Shown one piece after another: positions 9,897 through 20,575 of a DNA stretch of 64,000 bases. Below the pieces are notes generated by a model. That model was given only the letters and a program-made list of their open reading frames with translations, made no database searches and was not told the origin of the DNA. The stretch spans positions 220,072 through 284,071 of the forward strand of contig NZ_JAEPBG010000009.1 of the NCBI RefSeq assembly GCF_016632335.1, in the 5' to 3' direction. Source of the stretch: Noviherbaspirillum pedocola (GTDB lineage Bacteria > Pseudomonadota > Gammaproteobacteria > Burkholderiales > Burkholderiaceae_D). Both the position numbers and the translations under genes were made by a program. Within the stretch, counting starts at the first letter, position 1. Each line of letters starts with the position of its first letter.

Positions 9897-9913
9897 TTGG
9901 AATGAAAATTGCT
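9897..9913 (+). promoter_or_regulatory. Sigma-54 (-24/-12) promoter of amt
   Basis: TTGGAATGAAAATTGCT has the invariant GG (9899-9900) and GC (9911-9912) separated by exactly 10 bp, with the TTGG and TTGC flanks of the sigma-54 consensus. Together with the NtrC-like site at 9811 it predicts nitrogen-limitation control of the transporter. Confidence 0.7.
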
Positions 9914-9960
9914 TTTTCCTGCCGTCAATCCACAATCTTGCACTTCAAACGGGAGTTTTA

Positions 9961-11163
9961 ATGGAATCACTGAAGTACGGCGCCGACACGCTATTCATTC
10001 TGCTTGGCGCAATCATGATTCTGGCAATGCATGCCGGTTTCGCTTTTCTCGAGCTAGGAACGGTTCGCAAGAAAAACCAGGTCAACGCGCTGGTCAAAAT
10101 CTTAGTGGATTTCGCGGTTTCGACCATTGTGTATTTCTTCATCGGCTACGCCATCGCTTACGGCGTCAGCTTCTTTGCCGATGCGCAGACGCTGTCCGCG
10201 CATAACGGGTTTGAGTTGGTGAAGTTCTTTTTTCTGCTGACTTTTGCGGCGGCCATTCCGGCGATCATCTCCGGCGGCATTGCGGAACGGGCGCGGTTCC
10301 ATCCGCAATTGATCGCCACTGCTTGCCTGGTAGGCCTGTTCTATCCGCTGTTTGAGGGTATCGCCTGGAATCAGCGTTTCGGCATTCAGGCCGCCTTGTT
10401 GTCAATGTTCGGCGCCGAGTTTCATGACTTCGCCGGCTCGGTCGTGGTGCATGCATTTGGCGGTTGGGTCGCGCTGCCGGCGGTGATGCTGCTCGGCGCG
10501 CGTCGGGGGCGCTACGGCAAGGATGGTGCGGTCGCCGCACATCCGCCCTCGAGCATTCCCTTTCTCGCCCTGGGCGCGTGGATTCTGACCGTCGGCTGGT
10601 TCGGATTCAATGTGATGAGCGCGCAGACGCTGGACAAGATGAACGGCCTTGTTGCCATCAATTCGCTCATGGCCATGGTCGGAGGCACGCTGGTGGCCGT
10701 GCTGATGGGCAAGAACGATCCGGGATTTGCCTACAACGGTCCCCTGGCCGGGCTGGTCGCAGTGTGTGCTGGATCGGATCTGATGCATCCACTTGGCGCG
10801 TTGGTGACCGGCGGCATTGCAGGTGCGATCTTCGTCTGGATGTTCACGCTCACTCAGAACAAGTGGAAGATCGACGATGTGCTGGGTGTATGGCCGCTGC
10901 ACGGCTTGTGCGGCGCCTGGGGCGGGATCGCCGCGGGCATCTTCGGCTTGCGCGCGCTTGGCGGCATCGGCGGTGTTTCACTGCTGTCGCAGCTTGCCGG
11001 CACGGTGCTCGGCATCGCCATCGCGCTGGCCGGCGGAGCGATCGTTTATGGACTGCTGAAGAAAATCGTCGGCATCCGCCTGGATCCGGAAGAGGAATTC
11101 AACGGCGCGGATCTGTCGATACACCGCATTTCCGCTACGGCAGAGCGTGAAACCAGCTGGTAG
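9961..11163 (+). CDS. amtB: Ammonium transporter, Amt family
   Basis: The 400-aa inner-membrane Amt/Rh channel has about eleven hydrophobic helices. ATG 9961 was chosen because of GGGAG at 9950-9954. The twin pore histidines are visible as His164 (VVHAFGGW) and His314 (PLHGLCGAWGG), and the family signature is seen around DFAGSVVVHAFGGW. It takes up ammonium under nitrogen limitation. No glnK gene accompanies it, although amtB is usually paired with glnK. A sigma-54 promoter and an NtrC-like site lie upstream. There is no extra N-terminal signal peptide as in E. coli AmtB; the protein begins near the first membrane helix. Confidence 0.94.
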   Translation: MESLKYGADTLFILLGAIMILAMHAGFAFLELGTVRKKNQVNALVKILVDFAVSTIVYFFIGYAIAYGVSFFADAQTLSAHNGFELVKFFFLLTFAAAIPAIISGGIAERARFHPQLIATACLVGLFYPLFEGIAWNQRFGIQAALLSMFGAEFHDFAGSVVVHAFGGWVALPAVMLLGARRGRYGKDGAVAAHPPSSIPFLALGAWILTVGWFGFNVMSAQTLDKMNGLVAINSLMAMVGGTLVAVLMGKNDPGFAYNGPLAGLVAVCAGSDLMHPLGALVTGGIAGAIFVWMFTLTQNKWKIDDVLGVWPLHGLCGAWGGIAAGIFGLRALGGIGGVSLLSQLAGTVLGIAIALAGGAIVYGLLKKIVGIRLDPEEEFNGADLSIHRISATAERETSW

Positions 11164-11176
11164 AGGTAGAAGGAAG

Positions 11177-11200
11177 GTGCGGACGGTGATCCGTCCGCAC
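11177..11200. terminator. Hairpin between amt and the NUDIX gene
   Basis: GTGCGGACGG (11177-11186) and CCGTCCGCAC (11191-11200) make a perfect 10-bp stem with a TGAT loop in the 42-bp gap between convergent genes. The T tract is poor, but position and stability suit a bidirectional terminator. Confidence 0.6.
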
Positions 11201-11205
11201 GAAAT

Positions 11206-11778
11206 TCACGATTGACGCATAGGCCTGGTGATGTCGCGGGTGTGGAAACGGAAATCGCCCTCGCCATTGCGAATCCGTGCGAGATCTTCGAACAGCAGGC
11301 GCAGGGTTTGCGTGATCGTCGGGAAGGCAATTTCTTCCCAGGGTATCTCGGCCTCGGAAAACAGTCGCACATCCAGACTTTCCACGCCGGCTGCGTAGTT
11401 CAGGTCAAGCAGATCGGCGAGATAGAACATGTGCACCTGGTGCACATGCGGAACATTGAGCATCGCAAAAAGCTGCTGCAGTCGGATATTGGCGCCGGCT
11501 TCTTCTTCCGTCTCGCGCGCTGCCGCGTCCGAAGTCGTTTCATTGTTTTCCATGAACCCGGCCGGCAACGTCCAGTAGCCGTAGCGTGGTTCGATCGCGC
11601 GCCGGCACAGCAGCACCCGGGTTTCGCCGCCTTCCTGCCAGAGTGGAATCGAGCCGATCACCATCTTGGGGTTCTGGTAATGAATGGTGCCACAGTGTGT
11701 ACAGACATACCTCGGGCGATTATCGTCCGGAGGGATTTGCTGGACGACGGGATGGGCGCATTCTGAGCAGAACTTCAT
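11206..11778 (-). CDS. NUDIX hydrolase with N-terminal zinc ribbon
   Basis: This is a 190-aa protein. A four-Cys zinc ribbon (C4, C7, C26, C29) comes first, as in NudC-like NADH pyrophosphatases. The complete Nudix box follows, G74-x5-E80-x7-R88-E89-x2-E92-E93-x-G95, which binds the metal for hydrolysis of a nucleoside diphosphate linked to another group. It is shorter than NudC and lacks its SQPWPFPxS motif, so the substrate is unknown. ATG 11778 is the start that fits the zinc-ribbon family; the open frame continues upstream without support. Confidence 0.85.
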   Translation of the reverse strand: MKFCSECAHPVVQQIPPDDNRPRYVCTHCGTIHYQNPKMVIGSIPLWQEGGETRVLLCRRAIEPRYGYWTLPAGFMENNETTSDAAARETEEEAGANIRLQQLFAMLNVPHVHQVHMFYLADLLDLNYAAGVESLDVRLFSEAEIPWEEIAFPTITQTLRLLFEDLARIRNGEGDFRFHTRDITRPMRQS

Positions 11779-11975
11779 TGGAGTCGTAGGCGTGCGGTGG
11801 AAAGGAAAGCGGGCAGTGTAACACCGGGGCGCCGCCTGGACCCGGAGTCTTGATTGCGGCGGGCAAGCAAGATTTGATGTCGCAGGCATGGCTAAGCGCG
11901 CCGCAGTTTTGTGCCGTGGCGTTTGGTTTCTCCAAGCAAAGCGCTCCGAGGTTTCGTCAGGATGCAATTCGGGGT

Positions 11976-12004
11976 TTGCAAATTCATGCGCGAGTGTGTA
12001 TAGT
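11976..12004 (+). promoter_or_regulatory. Sigma-70 promoter of tRNA-fMet
   Basis: TTGCAA (11976-11981) and TATAGT (11999-12004) are separated by 17 bp. The implied start is a few bases upstream of the mature tRNA at 12018. Confidence 0.65.
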
Positions 12005-12017
12005 TCATGCCTTCAGA

Positions 12018-12094
<77 letters not shown>

Positions 12095-12100
12095 GATTTC

Positions 12101-12129
12101 AGGCCCGCACTAGCGGGCCTTACTATTTT
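12101..12129 (+). terminator. Terminator after tRNA-fMet
   Basis: AGGCCCGC (12101-12108) pairs with GCGGGCCT (12113-12120) around an ACTA loop and is followed by TACTATTTTC. Confidence 0.75.
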
Positions 12130-12413
12130 CGCGGCATTCGCGTGTCCGGCTTTTCGATGACAGGCGCAGGGTTTTTTCCTATAATTCGCCGTCCGTGCGC
12201 CGCTGCGTTCTGCGTCAAAAGCGATCTCTGACGATACGGAGCGCGGGCATATGGTGGTATTGCCACCTCATCGATTCCCGTCCGGCACATTCATCTCACA
12301 ATAAACACGGACGCGGAACGCGGCAGTCAACGTACTCCTCCAAGCGAAGGCCTCTGCAAGCCACGCTTGTTTTCTCTGCGAATTGAATTGGATCCGCGGT
12401 GGATTTATCGCAC

Positions 12414-13166
12414 ATGAATATTGCCCAGGCGAAGAAGGTGCTCGAAACAGCATTGCTTTGCGCAACCGAGCCGCTCTCCATCAGCCAACTCAGGAAGCTT
12501 TACATTTCTGAAGACGAAGAGCCTGAATCTGTCGGTGCCGATACGATCAAATTGCTGATCGAGGAGTTAAGGCAAGATTGGGCAGACAAGGGTGTGGAAG
12601 TTGTCTGTGTTTCAACGGGATGGCGCTTTCAAAGCCGTCCGGAGATGCGTATTTACCTGGACCGGCTGAATCCGGAGAAGCCGCCGAAATACAGTCGCGC
12701 GACCCTGGAAACGCTGGCCATCATTGCATACAGGCAGCCGGTGACGCGCGGTGACATCGAGGAAATCCGCGGCGTTGCGGTCAATTCGCAGATCATCAAG
12801 ACGCTGGAGGATCGCGGCTGGATTGAGTCCATCGGCCATCGCGATGTGCCTGGCAGGCCGGCGCTGTTTGCAACCACCCGGCAATTCCTCGACGATCTCG
12901 GCCTGTCCTCGCTGGAGCAGCTTCCACCGTTGCAGCCAGTCGGGCGGCCCGAGGGGGGCGAGGCGCCGTCGCCGGAAGCGGCGGCATTGCATGCCGGTTT
13001 GGCCGGCATGTTGGAAGAGCAGCCTGCGGCAGCTGCGCCCACTCTGGCAGTCGTTTCGAACAAGCATGAGCCCGACACCGAGGCTTCCCTTTCCTTGCAA
13101 TCCATGCCAGATACCGCATCCGGCGAGCAGAATCAAGAACCGAAAAATGACCTTGCCCACCCCTAA
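12414..13166 (+). CDS. scpB: Segregation and condensation protein B
   Basis: The 250-aa ScpB partners ScpA and Smc in the bacterial condensin. The two winged-helix regions are recognisable ([21 protein letters not shown] and [20 protein letters not shown]...[20 protein letters not shown]). The last 70 residues are a low-complexity tail common in Burkholderiales. The start is ATG 12414; an in-frame GTG at 12399 is possible. It overlaps rluB by 20 bases, the usual scpB-rluB pairing. scpA is not in the window; the upstream 280 bp carry only the tRNA terminator and no recognisable gene. Confidence 0.93.
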   Translation: MNIAQAKKVLETALLCATEPLSISQLRKLYISEDEEPESVGADTIKLLIEELRQDWADKGVEVVCVSTGWRFQSRPEMRIYLDRLNPEKPPKYSRATLETLAIIAYRQPVTRGDIEEIRGVAVNSQIIKTLEDRGWIESIGHRDVPGRPALFATTRQFLDDLGLSSLEQLPPLQPVGRPEGGEAPSPEAAALHAGLAGMLEEQPAAAAPTLAVVSNKHEPDTEASLSLQSMPDTASGEQNQEPKNDLAHP

Positions 13167-14667
13167 AAATGCAGCGGCGACCGAGCCGATCAATGAAGTG
13201 GCCGATGCACAACAGCCGGCAGCGCGTACTGAATCCGGTGGCAGCGATGCCGCGGATGATGGTGGCGCCAAGCGCGGTGTGCGCGGTCCGCGCACGCTGC
13301 GTCGTGCACGTAACAAGCGGCGAACAACGGAAGAGTCGCAAGGGCGGGAAGCTGCCCCGGCTGCCGAAGCGCAACCGAATCGCGGCGAGCGCCGCGACCG
13401 CCGACAGGACAATGCCGTTGGCAACGCTGAAGGTCGCGGCCCAGCAGATCGTGCCGAGCGCAAACCGGCGCGCAAGGGCGGACAAAAGCCGGCGCGTGCT
13501 CAGGCGCCTCGTCAGAACCCGGCCATGCAGGCCGGCGATCCGGATGATGTGTTTTCCTTTGTGACATCGAGCGAGTTCGACAGCGCCCAGCAGGAGAAGG
13601 CGCGCGGCAAGGCGCCGGCCAAGGCGGTGCGGCGTGACCTCACTTCGGACGACGATGCGCCCAAGCTGCACAAGGTGTTGGCCGAAGCCGGTCTCGGATC
13701 GCGGCGCGATATGGAAGAGCTGATCATCGCCGGCCGGGTGTCAGTGAATGGCGAGCCGGCGCATATCGGTCAGCGCATCCTGCCGACCGATCAGGTGCGC
13801 ATCAATGGCAAGCCGCTGCAGCGCAAGGTCAGCAAGAAGCCGCCGCGTGTGCTTGTGTATCACAAGCCGGCCGGTGAAATCGTCAGCGCCAGTGATCCGG
13901 AAGGCCGGCCTTCGGTGTTCGATCACCTGCCCATGATGAAAAGCGCCAAATGGCTGGCAGTCGGGCGCCTCGATTTCAATACCGAGGGCCTGCTGTTGTT
14001 CACGACTTCCGGTGACATCGCGAATCGCCTGATGCATCCGCGCTATAACATCGAGCGCGAATACGCCGTGCGCACGCTCGGCGAGCTCGAAGAGGGTATG
14101 CGCCAGAAGCTGCTCGCCGGCGTGGAACTCGACGACGGCGTCGCGCAGTTCTCGCGCATTGCTGACGGCGGCGGCGAAGGTGTCAACAAGTGGTATCGGG
14201 TAACCATCGGCGAAGGTCGCAACCGCGAAGTGCGGCGGATGTTTGAAGCGATCGGGCTGACCGTGTCGCGCCTGATTCGTACCCGCTACGGCAGCATGAC
14301 ACTGCCGCGTGGCCTCAAGCGTGGTCGCTGGGAGGAGCTTGACGAGCATGCTGTGCGTGGCCTGATGAGCGCAATCGGGCTCGAAAAGCAAGCCAAGGAA
14401 ACTGGTCGCGCTCGTGGTGACGCACCAGCGCGCCCAGCGCAGGGAGACGCAGGCCCGGGCCAGCGTCGCGGACAAGGCCAGGGGCAGCAGCAGCGCTCGC
14501 GCCAGCCGGATCCGCTGCAGACCGCGCTTGGTTTTCCCGGCATGACGCAACAGCGACGCAATGGCCCCGGACGTGGCATGAATGCCGGCGCGCAGCAGCG
14601 CACGGGATCCCAGCGTTTCGCGCTGAGCGCGCCTCAAGGCATGCCGCGGCGTCGGGCCAAGGGCTGA
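13147..14667 (+). CDS. rluB: 23S rRNA pseudouridine(2605) synthase
   Basis: This 506-aa RluB-type pseudouridine synthase starts at ATG 13147 inside the end of scpB. It has a long basic, disordered N-terminal extension (about 1-165), an S4 RNA-binding domain (about 172-230, [20 protein letters not shown]) and the RsuA/RluB catalytic domain with Asp276 in [10 protein letters not shown] Gln/Arg/Gly-rich tail follows (about 420-506). It isomerises U2605 of 23S rRNA. The extended, RNA-binding-like tails are common in beta-proteobacterial RluB and explain the large size compared with about 290 aa in E. coli. Confidence 0.93.
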   Translation: MTLPTPKNAAATEPINEVADAQQPAARTESGGSDAADDGGAKRGVRGPRTLRRARNKRRTTEESQGREAAPAAEAQPNRGERRDRRQDNAVGNAEGRGPADRAERKPARKGGQKPARAQAPRQNPAMQAGDPDDVFSFVTSSEFDSAQQEKARGKAPAKAVRRDLTSDDDAPKLHKVLAEAGLGSRRDMEELIIAGRVSVNGEPAHIGQRILPTDQVRINGKPLQRKVSKKPPRVLVYHKPAGEIVSASDPEGRPSVFDHLPMMKSAKWLAVGRLDFNTEGLLLFTTSGDIANRLMHPRYNIEREYAVRTLGELEEGMRQKLLAGVELDDGVAQFSRIADGGGEGVNKWYRVTIGEGRNREVRRMFEAIGLTVSRLIRTRYGSMTLPRGLKRGRWEELDEHAVRGLMSAIGLEKQAKETGRARGDAPARPAQGDAGPGQRRGQGQGQQQRSRQPDPLQTALGFPGMTQQRRNGPGRGMNAGAQQRTGSQRFALSAPQGMPRRRAKG

Positions 14668-14718
14668 AGCGCTGCAATCAAGAACTGCGCGGCGTTTTCG
14701 CGCCTGATGTAGCCGCTT

Positions 14719-14754
14719 CCCATACGCCGCCTGCGGCTGCGTATGGGTATTTGC
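14719..14754 (+). terminator. Hairpin downstream of rluB
   Basis: CCCATACGC (14719-14727) pairs with GCGTATGGG (14739-14747), followed by TATTTG. It is probably the terminator of scpB-rluB, located just before the -35 box of the rimP leader promoter. Confidence 0.6.
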
Positions 14755-14755
14755 A

Positions 14756-14784
14756 TTGCGGGCAGCCGGTGTAGCGCGTATAAT
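14756..14784 (+). promoter_or_regulatory. Sigma-70 promoter of the rimP-nusA-infB operon
   Basis: TTGCGG (14756-14761), a 17-bp spacer and a perfect TATAAT (14779-14784). Transcription would start near 14791, about 250 nt before the rimP start codon, producing a long leader. Confidence 0.75.
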
Positions 14785-14790
14785 GCAGCG

Positions 14791-14997
14791 GTTTATTGAA
14801 GCCGCCATGACGGCGCACGCAACAGACTGCATCGGATTCCATCGCAATGAACTGATTCTTGTGGGAGCAAGGCGGGGAGATGGAAGCGGTTTCCGGGCAG
14901 TCGGTGACGCAGCGAAGCCGGGACTTTCCGCCGTAATGGGCGCAACAAGGTTCCGGCGGCAACGATAAGAAGATGGGCACATGCCCATTTTTTTTTT
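14791..14997 (+). ncRNA. Leader RNA of the rimP-nusA-infB operon, ending in a strong terminator (candidate attenuator or sRNA)
   Basis: Between the TATAAT promoter and a strong terminator there is about 205 nt without a gene. Short self-complementary segments are visible, for example CCGCC near 14928 with GGCGG near 14957, and GCGG/CCGC around 14789-14805. A strong terminator lies only about 46 nt before rimP, so read-through must be controlled. In E. coli this position is taken by metY, but no cloverleaf is found here. The inferred function is transcriptional attenuation or a free small RNA. Confidence 0.45.
14973..14997 (+). terminator. Intrinsic terminator inside the rimP leader
   Basis: ATGGGCA pairs with TGCCCAT (14973-14988), directly followed by a run of ten T residues. 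It is one of the strongest terminator signatures in the window, yet it lies between the operon promoter and rimP. This suggests regulated read-through, possibly involving NusA, which the same operon encodes. Confidence 0.8.
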
Positions 14998-15043
14998 GTT
15001 GAACGTCTTCGCGGCGGTTTCTGGCAATCATCGGAGGAACGTT

Positions 15044-15526
15044 TTGCGCTTGCTGGAACTGATAGAGAAAACCGTGGCCGGCATGGATTACGAGCTGGTC
15101 GATTTCGAGCCGGCGGGCCGTGGCCTGCTGCGGGTGTACATCGACTTCCCGGAAGGTGGTGAAGAGCGCTCGATCACGGTGGAAGACTGCGAGAAGGTCA
15201 CGCATCAGTTGCTGCATGTGCTGACGGTCGAGAACGTCGATTACGAGCGTCTCGAAGTGTCATCCCCGGGTCTGGATCGTCCGCTGAAGAAGGCGTCGGA
15301 TTATCGCCGTTTTGCCGGACAGGAGGCCTTGATCAAGTTGCGCATGCCGATGCCGGGCGCGGCCAATCGCAAGTCCTTCGAAGGCATCCTGCTGGAGCCG
15401 GATGGGGAGACGCTGAAGCTGGAATTCGAAGGAAAAGAGGGACCGGCGGTGCTGGAGTTTACGCTGGCTGACGTGGATAAGGCACGCCTGGTGCCCAAAG
15501 TGGATTTTAGGAGTCGCAAAGCATGA
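15044..15526 (+). CDS. rimP: Ribosome maturation factor RimP
   Basis: The 160-aa RimP helps 30S subunit assembly. The start is TTG 15044, placed by GGAGG at 15033-15037 with a 6-nt spacer. It yields [20 protein letters not shown], the standard RimP N-terminus, whereas the upstream ATG (14981) lies inside the leader terminator. [10 protein letters not shown] in the middle is the family signature. The stop overlaps the nusA ATG (ATGA), so the two are translationally coupled. The C-terminal SH3-like domain is complete. Confidence 0.95.
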   Translation: MRLLELIEKTVAGMDYELVDFEPAGRGLLRVYIDFPEGGEERSITVEDCEKVTHQLLHVLTVENVDYERLEVSSPGLDRPLKKASDYRRFAGQEALIKLRMPMPGAANRKSFEGILLEPDGETLKLEFEGKEGPAVLEFTLADVDKARLVPKVDFRSRKA

Positions 15527-17082
15527 GTCGCGAAATTTTGTTGTTGGTCGATGCGCTGGCGCGCGAAAAGAATGTAGATAAGGAAATCGTCTTCGGAGCG
15601 CTCGAGCATGCGCTCGCGCAGGCGACCAAAAAGCGCTACGAGGGTGACGTGGATATCCGCGTGGCGATCGATCGCGACAATGGCGAGTTCGAGAGCTTCC
15701 GCCGCTGGCATGTTGTCCCCGACGAAGCCGGCCTGCAGCAACCCGACCAGGAAGTGCTGCTGTTCGAAGCAAAGGAACAGATTGCCGATATCGAGGTCGA
15801 TGACTACATCGAGGAGCCGATCGAATCGGTTGAGTTCGGACGTCGCTTCGCGCAGGACACCAAGCAGGTCGTGCTGCAGCGCATCCGTGACGCCGAGCGC
15901 GAACAGATCCTGGCCGACTTCCTCGAGCGCGGCGACGCGCTGGTGACTGGCACCATCAAGCGCATGGAGCGCGGCGACGCGATCGTCGAATCCGGCAAGA
16001 TCGAAGCCCGCCTGCCGCGCGATCAGATGATTCCGAAGGAAAACCTGCGTATCGGCGACCGCGTGCGTGCCTACATCCTGAAGATCGAGCGCAATGCGCG
16101 CGGCCCGCAGGTGATCCTGTCGCGCACCGCGCCGGAATTCATCATGAAGCTGTTCGAACTGGAAGTGCCCGAGATCGAGCAGGGCCTCCTGGAAATCAAA
16201 TCTGCCGCGCGTGATGCTGGCGTGCGCGCAAAGATCGCCGTCTACACCGCCGACAAGCGCATCGACCCGATCGGCACCTGCGTCGGCATGCGCGGCTCGC
16301 GCGTTCAGGCCGTCACCGCCGAGCTCGGCGGCGAGCGCGTGGACATCGTGCTGTGGTCCGACGATCCGGCGCAGTTCGTCATCGGCGCGCTGGCGCCGGC
16401 CAACGTCTCCTCGATCATGGTGGACGAGGAGAAGCATGCGATGGACGTAGTGGTTGACGAGGAAAACCTGGCGATCGCCATCGGCCGAGGCGGCCAGAAC
16501 GTGCGCCTGGCTTCCGAGCTGACCGGCTGGCAGATCAACATCATGACCGCCGAGGAATCGGCGGACAAGGCCGAGCGCGAGACCGCAGCGGTGCGCGCGC
16601 TGTTCATGGAGAAGCTCGACGTGGACGAGGAAGTCGCCGACATCCTGGCCTCCGAGGGCTTCTCCAGCCTGGAAGAGATCGCCTATGTGCCGATCCAGGA
16701 AATGCTGGAAATCGAATCCTTCGACGAAGAAACGGTCAATGAATTACGCAACCGCGCGCGCGACGCGCTGGTGACCGAGGCAATCGCTTCCGAAGAAGGT
16801 CTCGAAGGCATGGAAGACGCGCTGGTCAACCTGGAAGGCATGGACCGCATCACCGCGGGCAAGCTGGGCCTGGCCGGCATCAAGACAGCCGAACAATTCA
16901 CGGGCCTGGCCTACGATGAGTTCGGCGCGATCCTGGCGCTGCCCGCCGACCGCGCGCGGCAACTGATAGACAATGGTTTCGACGATGTGAGCGATGAAGA
17001 GATGAAGCTGATCGACATGAAATATGACGATCGAGCCAAGGCGCTGCAAGCCAAGGCCTGGAGCCTGGCTTCGGCGAAATAA
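15523..17082 (+). CDS. nusA: Transcription termination/antitermination protein NusA
   Basis: The full-length NusA is 519 aa. It has an RNA polymerase-binding N-terminal domain (1-130), an S1 domain (about 135-200), two KH domains (about 230-345, with [13 protein letters not shown] and [13 protein letters not shown]) and two C-terminal acidic HhH repeats (about 365-500). It modulates pausing, termination and antitermination. It lies between rimP and infB as in most proteobacteria. The strong leader terminator upstream offers an obvious route for autoregulation. Confidence 0.97.
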   Translation: MSREILLLVDALAREKNVDKEIVFGALEHALAQATKKRYEGDVDIRVAIDRDNGEFESFRRWHVVPDEAGLQQPDQEVLLFEAKEQIADIEVDDYIEEPIESVEFGRRFAQDTKQVVLQRIRDAEREQILADFLERGDALVTGTIKRMERGDAIVESGKIEARLPRDQMIPKENLRIGDRVRAYILKIERNARGPQVILSRTAPEFIMKLFELEVPEIEQGLLEIKSAARDAGVRAKIAVYTADKRIDPIGTCVGMRGSRVQAVTAELGGERVDIVLWSDDPAQFVIGALAPANVSSIMVDEEKHAMDVVVDEENLAIAIGRGGQNVRLASELTGWQINIMTAEESADKAERETAAVRALFMEKLDVDEEVADILASEGFSSLEEIAYVPIQEMLEIESFDEETVNELRNRARDALVTEAIASEEGLEGMEDALVNLEGMDRITAGKLGLAGIKTAEQFTGLAYDEFGAILALPADRARQLIDNGFDDVSDEEMKLIDMKYDDRAKALQAKAWSLASAK

Positions 17083-17127
17083 GCTCCGGCACACATCATC
17101 AACGCGTCACATAGAAAAGAGGACTGA

Positions 17128-20004
17128 ATGGCGAGTAACAACGTAGCCCAATTTGCCACCGAGCTGAAAATGCCGGCCGACCTGCTGCTGACCCAATTGC
17201 GTGCAGCGGGCGTCGACAAGAGCTCGACCTCCGACCAGCTTTCCAAGGAAGACAAGGACAAGCTTCTCGGTCATCTGCGACGCGCGCATGGTGTGTCGCC
17301 AGATAGCGAAAAGAAAAAGATCACGCTGACCCGCAAGGAAACCACCGAGATCAAGCAGGCGGATGCCACCGGCAAGTCGCGCACGATCCAGGTGGAAGTG
17401 CGCAAGAAGCGCACCTTCGTCAAACGCGACGAGCCGATCGAAGCTGCGGCCCCGGCCACCGCTTCGGCGGCACCGGCCGCGCCAGCGATTGATCCGACCG
17501 AACTGCAGCGCCAGGAAGAGGCGCGCCGCCAGGCCGAGATCGCCGAGCGTCAGCGCGCCGAGCAGGCCGCCCGGGAAGAAGCCGAGCGTCTGCGCATCGA
17601 GCACGAGCGCATCGAAGCCGAGCGCCGTGCACGCGAGGAAACCGAGCGCCGCGCTGCCGCGGAAGCTGCTGCCGCCAAGGCCGCGGCCGAGGAAGCGGCA
17701 AAGCGTTCCGGCGCCAAGCCGCAGCCGGCTTCGCCGCAGGCTGATGCCGAAGCCCAGGCCGCCAAGCGCGCCGCCGAGGAAGAAAAGCGCAAGCGTGATG
17801 AAGCCGAAGCCAAGGCGGAAGCCGAGCGCCGCGACGCCATCGAGCGCGCCCGCAAGGCCGTTGCCGACGAGGTGGCGCAAATCCGCGCGATGATGAATGC
17901 ACCGCGCCGCGTGATCAAGGCACCGGAACCGGTCGCTGCGAAAACCGCGGTCAAGCCGGCCGAAGGCACGCTGCACAAGCCCGCCGAGAAGAAGGCGGCG
18001 ACGGCGCCCGCGACCGAAGCGAAGAAGGATGACAAGAAGCCGGCAACCGGCGACAAGAAGTCGATCAAGTCGGCCAATGTCTCCTCGACCTGGCAGGACG
18101 ACGCCAAGAAGCGCGGCACGGGCGGCATGAAGACCCGCGGCCCCGGCGCCGGCGGCGGACGCGATGGCTGGCGCTCCGGCGCGCGCGGCGGTCGCCGCGG
18201 CCATGCCGACGACCGCGAAAGCAATTTCCAGGTACCGACCGAAGCCGTCGTCAAGGATGTGCATGTTCCGGAAACCATCACGGTGGCCGAGCTCGCGCAC
18301 AAGATGGCGGTCAAGGCATCCGAGGTGATCAAGCAGCTGATGAAGCTGGGCCAGATGGTCACCATCAACCAGGTGCTGGACCAGGAAACCGCGATGATCG
18401 TGGTCGAGGAAATGGGTCATACCGCGCATGCGGCCAAGCTCGACGATCCGGAAGCGATGCTGACCGAGGGCGCCGAGCAGACCGATGCGCCGCAGTTGCC
18501 GCGCGCGCCGGTGGTGACCGTGATGGGTCACGTCGACCACGGCAAGACCTCGCTGCTCGACTATATCCGTCGCGCCAAGGTGGCTTCCGGCGAAGCCGGC
18601 GGCATCACCCAGCACATCGGCGCGTATCACGTGAAAACGCCGCGCGGCATGATCACCTTCCTCGACACCCCGGGCCACGAAGCGTTTACTGCGATGCGTG
18701 CCCGCGGCGCGAAGGCGACCGATATCGTCATCCTGGTGGTGGCCGCCGACGACGGCGTGATGCCGCAGACCAAGGAAGCGATTGCGCATGCCAAGGCTGC
18801 CGGCGTGCCGCTGGTGGTGGCGATCAACAAGATCGACAAGCCGGGTGGCAACGTCGACCGCGTTACCCAGGAATTGATCGCCGAGCAGGTCGTGCCGGAA
18901 GAATACGGCGGCGATTCGCCGTTCGTGCCGGTGTCGGCCAAGACCGGCCAGGGCGTGGACGACCTGCTGGAAAACGTGCTGCTGCAAGCCGAGGTGCTGG
19001 AGTTGAAAGCACCGGCGGATGCGCCGGCGCGCGGCCTGGTGATCGAAGCCAAGCTGGACAAGGGTCGCGGCCCGGTGGCAACCGTGCTGGTGCAATCCGG
19101 CACGCTGCGCCGCGGCGACGTGGTGCTGGCCGGTTCGGCCTATGGCCGGGTGCGCGCGATGCTGGACGAGAACGGCAAGAACATCGCCGAAGCCGGTCCT
19201 TCGCTGCCGGTCGAGATCCAGGGTCTGACCGAAGTGCCGGCAGCCGGCGAGGAAGTCATGGTCATGGGCGACGAACGCAAGGCGCGTGAAATCGGCCTGT
19301 TCCGCCAGGGCAAGTTCCGCGACGTGAAGCTGGCCAAGCAGCAGGCCGCCAAGCTCGAGAACATGTTCGAGCAGATGGCCGAAGGCGAAGTCAAGACACT
19401 GCCGATGATCATCAAGACCGACGTGCAGGGTTCGCAGGAAGCGCTGGTGCATTCGATGCAGAAGCTGTCGACCAACGAGGTGCGGGTGCAGATCGTCCAT
19501 GCGGCGGTTGGCGGCATCACCGAGTCGGACGTGAACCTGGCGATGGCATCGAAGGCCGTCATCATCGGCTTCAACACCCGGGCCGACGCCCAGGCGCGCA
19601 AGCTGGCTGAAGCCAACGGCGTCGACATCCGCTACTACAACATCATTTACGACGCCGTGGATGAGATCAAGGCGGCGATGTCGGGCATGCTGGCGCCGGA
19701 GAAGCGCGAACAGGTCATCGGCCTGATCGAGATTCGCCAGGTCATCCTGGTCAGCAAGGTTGGCGCGATCGCGGGCTGCTATGTGCTCGAAGGCGTTGCG
19801 CGCCGCGGCGCATCGGCGCGCCTGTTGCGCAACAACGTGGTGGTCTGGACCGGCGAGATCGATTCGCTAAAGCGCTTCAAGGATGACGTGCGCGAAGTGA
19901 AGTCCGGCTTCGAGTGCGGCCTGACCCTGAAGAACTACAACGACATCAAGGAAGGCGACCAGCTCGAGATGTTCGAAGTCCAGGAAGTGGCGCGCACGCT
20001 GTAA
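17128..20004 (+). CDS. infB: Translation initiation factor IF-2
   Basis: The 958-aa IF-2 delivers fMet-tRNA to the 30S subunit. It has an N-terminal IF2_N domain, a long Ala/Glu/Arg-rich helical linker (about 110-280), and the GTPase domain with G1 GHVDHGKT (467-474), DTPGHE and NKID. Domain II and the C-terminal fMet-tRNA-binding domains follow. A second IF2_N-like segment precedes the GTPase ([20 protein letters not shown]). The size matches other Burkholderiales IF-2 proteins. The antisense open frame of nearly 800 codons is a GC artefact. Confidence 0.97.
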   Translation: MASNNVAQFATELKMPADLLLTQLRAAGVDKSSTSDQLSKEDKDKLLGHLRRAHGVSPDSEKKKITLTRKETTEIKQADATGKSRTIQVEVRKKRTFVKRDEPIEAAAPATASAAPAAPAIDPTELQRQEEARRQAEIAERQRAEQAAREEAERLRIEHERIEAERRAREETERRAAAEAAAAKAAAEEAAKRSGAKPQPASPQADAEAQAAKRAAEEEKRKRDEAEAKAEAERRDAIERARKAVADEVAQIRAMMNAPRRVIKAPEPVAAKTAVKPAEGTLHKPAEKKAATAPATEAKKDDKKPATGDKKSIKSANVSSTWQDDAKKRGTGGMKTRGPGAGGGRDGWRSGARGGRRGHADDRESNFQVPTEAVVKDVHVPETITVAELAHKMAVKASEVIKQLMKLGQMVTINQVLDQETAMIVVEEMGHTAHAAKLDDPEAMLTEGAEQTDAPQLPRAPVVTVMGHVDHGKTSLLDYIRRAKVASGEAGGITQHIGAYHVKTPRGMITFLDTPGHEAFTAMRARGAKATDIVILVVAADDGVMPQTKEAIAHAKAAGVPLVVAINKIDKPGGNVDRVTQELIAEQVVPEEYGGDSPFVPVSAKTGQGVDDLLENVLLQAEVLELKAPADAPARGLVIEAKLDKGRGPVATVLVQSGTLRRGDVVLAGSAYGRVRAMLDENGKNIAEAGPSLPVEIQGLTEVPAAGEEVMVMGDERKAREIGLFRQGKFRDVKLAKQQAAKLENMFEQMAEGEVKTLPMIIKTDVQGSQEALVHSMQKLSTNEVRVQIVHAAVGGITESDVNLAMASKAVIIGFNTRADAQARKLAEANGVDIRYYNIIYDAVDEIKAAMSGMLAPEKREQVIGLIEIRQVILVSKVGAIAGCYVLEGVARRGASARLLRNNVVVWTGEIDSLKRFKDDVREVKSGFECGLTLKNYNDIKEGDQLEMFEVQEVARTL

Positions 20005-20185
20005 TACCGGCGTCAGTCAAATCCGGTCGGGATCCGGGGGTGTACGATGTGCGCCGTTGGATCCCGATTTTTTTATGGGCGCGATCATCGCGGTCATTGC
20101 GATACGCCCCGGCTCGTCGGTCCGCCCGCAGCGCTCAAACGCGCATTGCCCGGCCGCCCGGCATCATCTTCTCCAGCTAGCGATC

Positions 20186-20575
20186 ATGGCCAAACACAGC
20201 AAAAGCATGCCGGCACGCGGACAGCGCGTGGCCGACCAGATCCAGCGCGACCTTGCGGAAATCATCAGCTACGAGCTGAAGGATCCGCGCGTCGGCATGG
20301 TCACCATCACCGAAGTACAGCTCACCCCGGACTATGCGCATGCAAAGGTCTACTTCACCACGCTGGCCGACAATCCCGACGTGGTGCGCCAGACCCAGCA
20401 CGGCCTGTCCAAGGCAGCCGGCTTCATACGCAACCAGCTCGGTCACCGTTTGAAGATCCATACACTGCCGGAACTGCATTTCCATTACGACAGCGCGCCT
20501 GCCCACGGCGCGGCGTTGTCCAAGCTCATCGACGAAGCCAATGCCACCCGGGCAAGGGATGCGGATGAAGAGTGA
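20186..20575 (+). CDS. rbfA: Ribosome-binding factor A
   Basis: The 129-aa RbfA is a KH-fold factor for 16S 5' processing and cold adaptation. The start is ATG 20186 ([20 protein letters not shown]). The in-frame extension to 20057 is outside the family. The core [28 protein letters not shown] is typical. No good Shine-Dalgarno is seen. The end overlaps the truB start by 11 bases. The 181-bp gap after infB contains no gene. Confidence 0.95.
   Translation: MAKHSKSMPARGQRVADQIQRDLAEIISYELKDPRVGMVTITEVQLTPDYAHAKVYFTTLADNPDVVRQTQHGLSKAAGFIRNQLGHRLKIHTLPELHFHYDSAPAHGAALSKLIDEANATRARDADEE

Noticed and set aside
14791..14972. tRNA gene in the rimP leader, as in E. coli metY
   Set aside because: No cloverleaf, no TTC-type T arm and no CCA end were found. 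The initiator tRNA is at 12018-12094 instead.
17107..19500. 797-codon open frame antisense to infB
   Set aside because: Codon-phase shadow of a high-GC gene; low-complexity His/Arg/Leu-rich translation and no ribosome-binding site. The same applies to long antisense frames over typA, flhA, flhF, the DUF1501 and DUF1800 genes.
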